A stretch of DNA of 46,035 nt from an uncultured Clostridia bacterium (lineage in GTDB: Bacteria; Bacillota; Clostridia; TANB77; CAG-508). The translations under genes and the position numbers were made by a program. Under the pieces are notes generated by a model, which saw only the letters and a list, made by a program, of their open reading frames with translations, was not told the DNA's origin and ran no database searches. Below, piece by piece: positions 45,977 to 46,035 of this stretch. The stretch's first letter is position 1; every line of letters begins with the position of its first letter. The DNA is taken from positions 1-46,035 of the forward strand of contig CAMVJW010000011.1 of NCBI GenBank assembly GCA_947167965.1, in the 5' to 3' direction.

Positions 45977-46035
45977 ATGATAGATTTAAGTAATGCAACA
46001 GCTAATCAAAAAAGTGCAATTCAAACAACAGAAGG
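45977..46035 (+). CDS. Start of probable UvrD/Rep-type DNA helicase (3' truncated by window)
   Basis: Only 19 codons are visible, reading MIDLSNATANQKSAIQTTEG. The Q-motif pattern (xxATxxQxxAIxxTEGP) normally precedes Walker A in superfamily I UvrD/PcrA-like helicases. GGGAG lies 9-10 bases upstream, within the end of the previous gene. The call rests on this short stretch alone. Confidence 0.55.
   Translation, partial: MIDLSNATANQKSAIQTTE

Overview
The window is very AT-rich, densely coded chromosome from a low-GC Gram-positive bacterium, almost certainly an endospore-forming member of the Clostridia. Three things point that way: three T-box leaders; sporulation genes (spoIVFA/spoIVFB, pdaA, yqfC/yqfD); and an agr-type peptide signalling locus alongside Shine-Dalgarno (SD) starts of the AGGAGG type. 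I cannot name a species. There are two tRNA genes, and I saw no rRNA, CRISPR array or intact insertion sequence.

Layout. 1-684 is the 3' end of a dinD-like gene. 740-7918 holds three aminoacyl-tRNA synthetase genes (an archaeal-type valS, tyrS, glyS). Each follows its own T-box leader, with readable specifier codons GTA, TAC and GGC. A Nudix hydrolase and a CYTH-domain protein lie between tyrS and glyS. 7997-10089 (minus) encodes an MBL-fold hydrolase and a MATE exporter. 10290-11791 encodes a small thymidylate-synthase-like protein and an OGG1-type 8-oxoguanine glycosylase. 11872-12219 is a compact locus resembling a type I toxin-antitoxin module. smc follows, then a small membrane protein, spoIVFA-spoIVFB, a sortase, ligA and a small unknown gene.

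21100-27574 is a quorum-sensing island. agrB and a previously untracked 39-codon agrD are on the plus strand. agrA-agrC (response regulator and sensor kinase) are on the minus strand. Two paralogous LysR-type regulators and an MBL hydrolase are interleaved with them. 27673-33838 holds an alpha/beta hydrolase, pdaA, yqfC-yqfD, an unknown 400-aa gene, ybeY, a transglutaminase-like gene and an acetyltransferase. 33945-45087 is mostly minus strand: an HExxH protein, asd, a kinase-like gene with a poly-A frameshift at its start, tRNA-Leu(CAA), a Nudix hydrolase, an orphan OmpR-type regulator and mfd. obg is on the plus strand within it. The right end has initiator tRNA-fMet, a gene-poor 390-bp gap, a small conserved protein and the first codons of a likely UvrD-type helicase.

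Most interesting signals: (1) short ORFs with good ribosome sites between the T-box terminator and both valS and tyrS, whose peptides resemble each other, the tyrS one carrying three Tyr codons in five; (2) the convergent small-membrane-peptide/antisense locus before smc; (3) the agr island, with an AgrD whose predicted ring is long and a 21/22-bp-phased repeat in front of agrB; (4) an A9 tract that puts the kinase-like gene out of frame with its best start.
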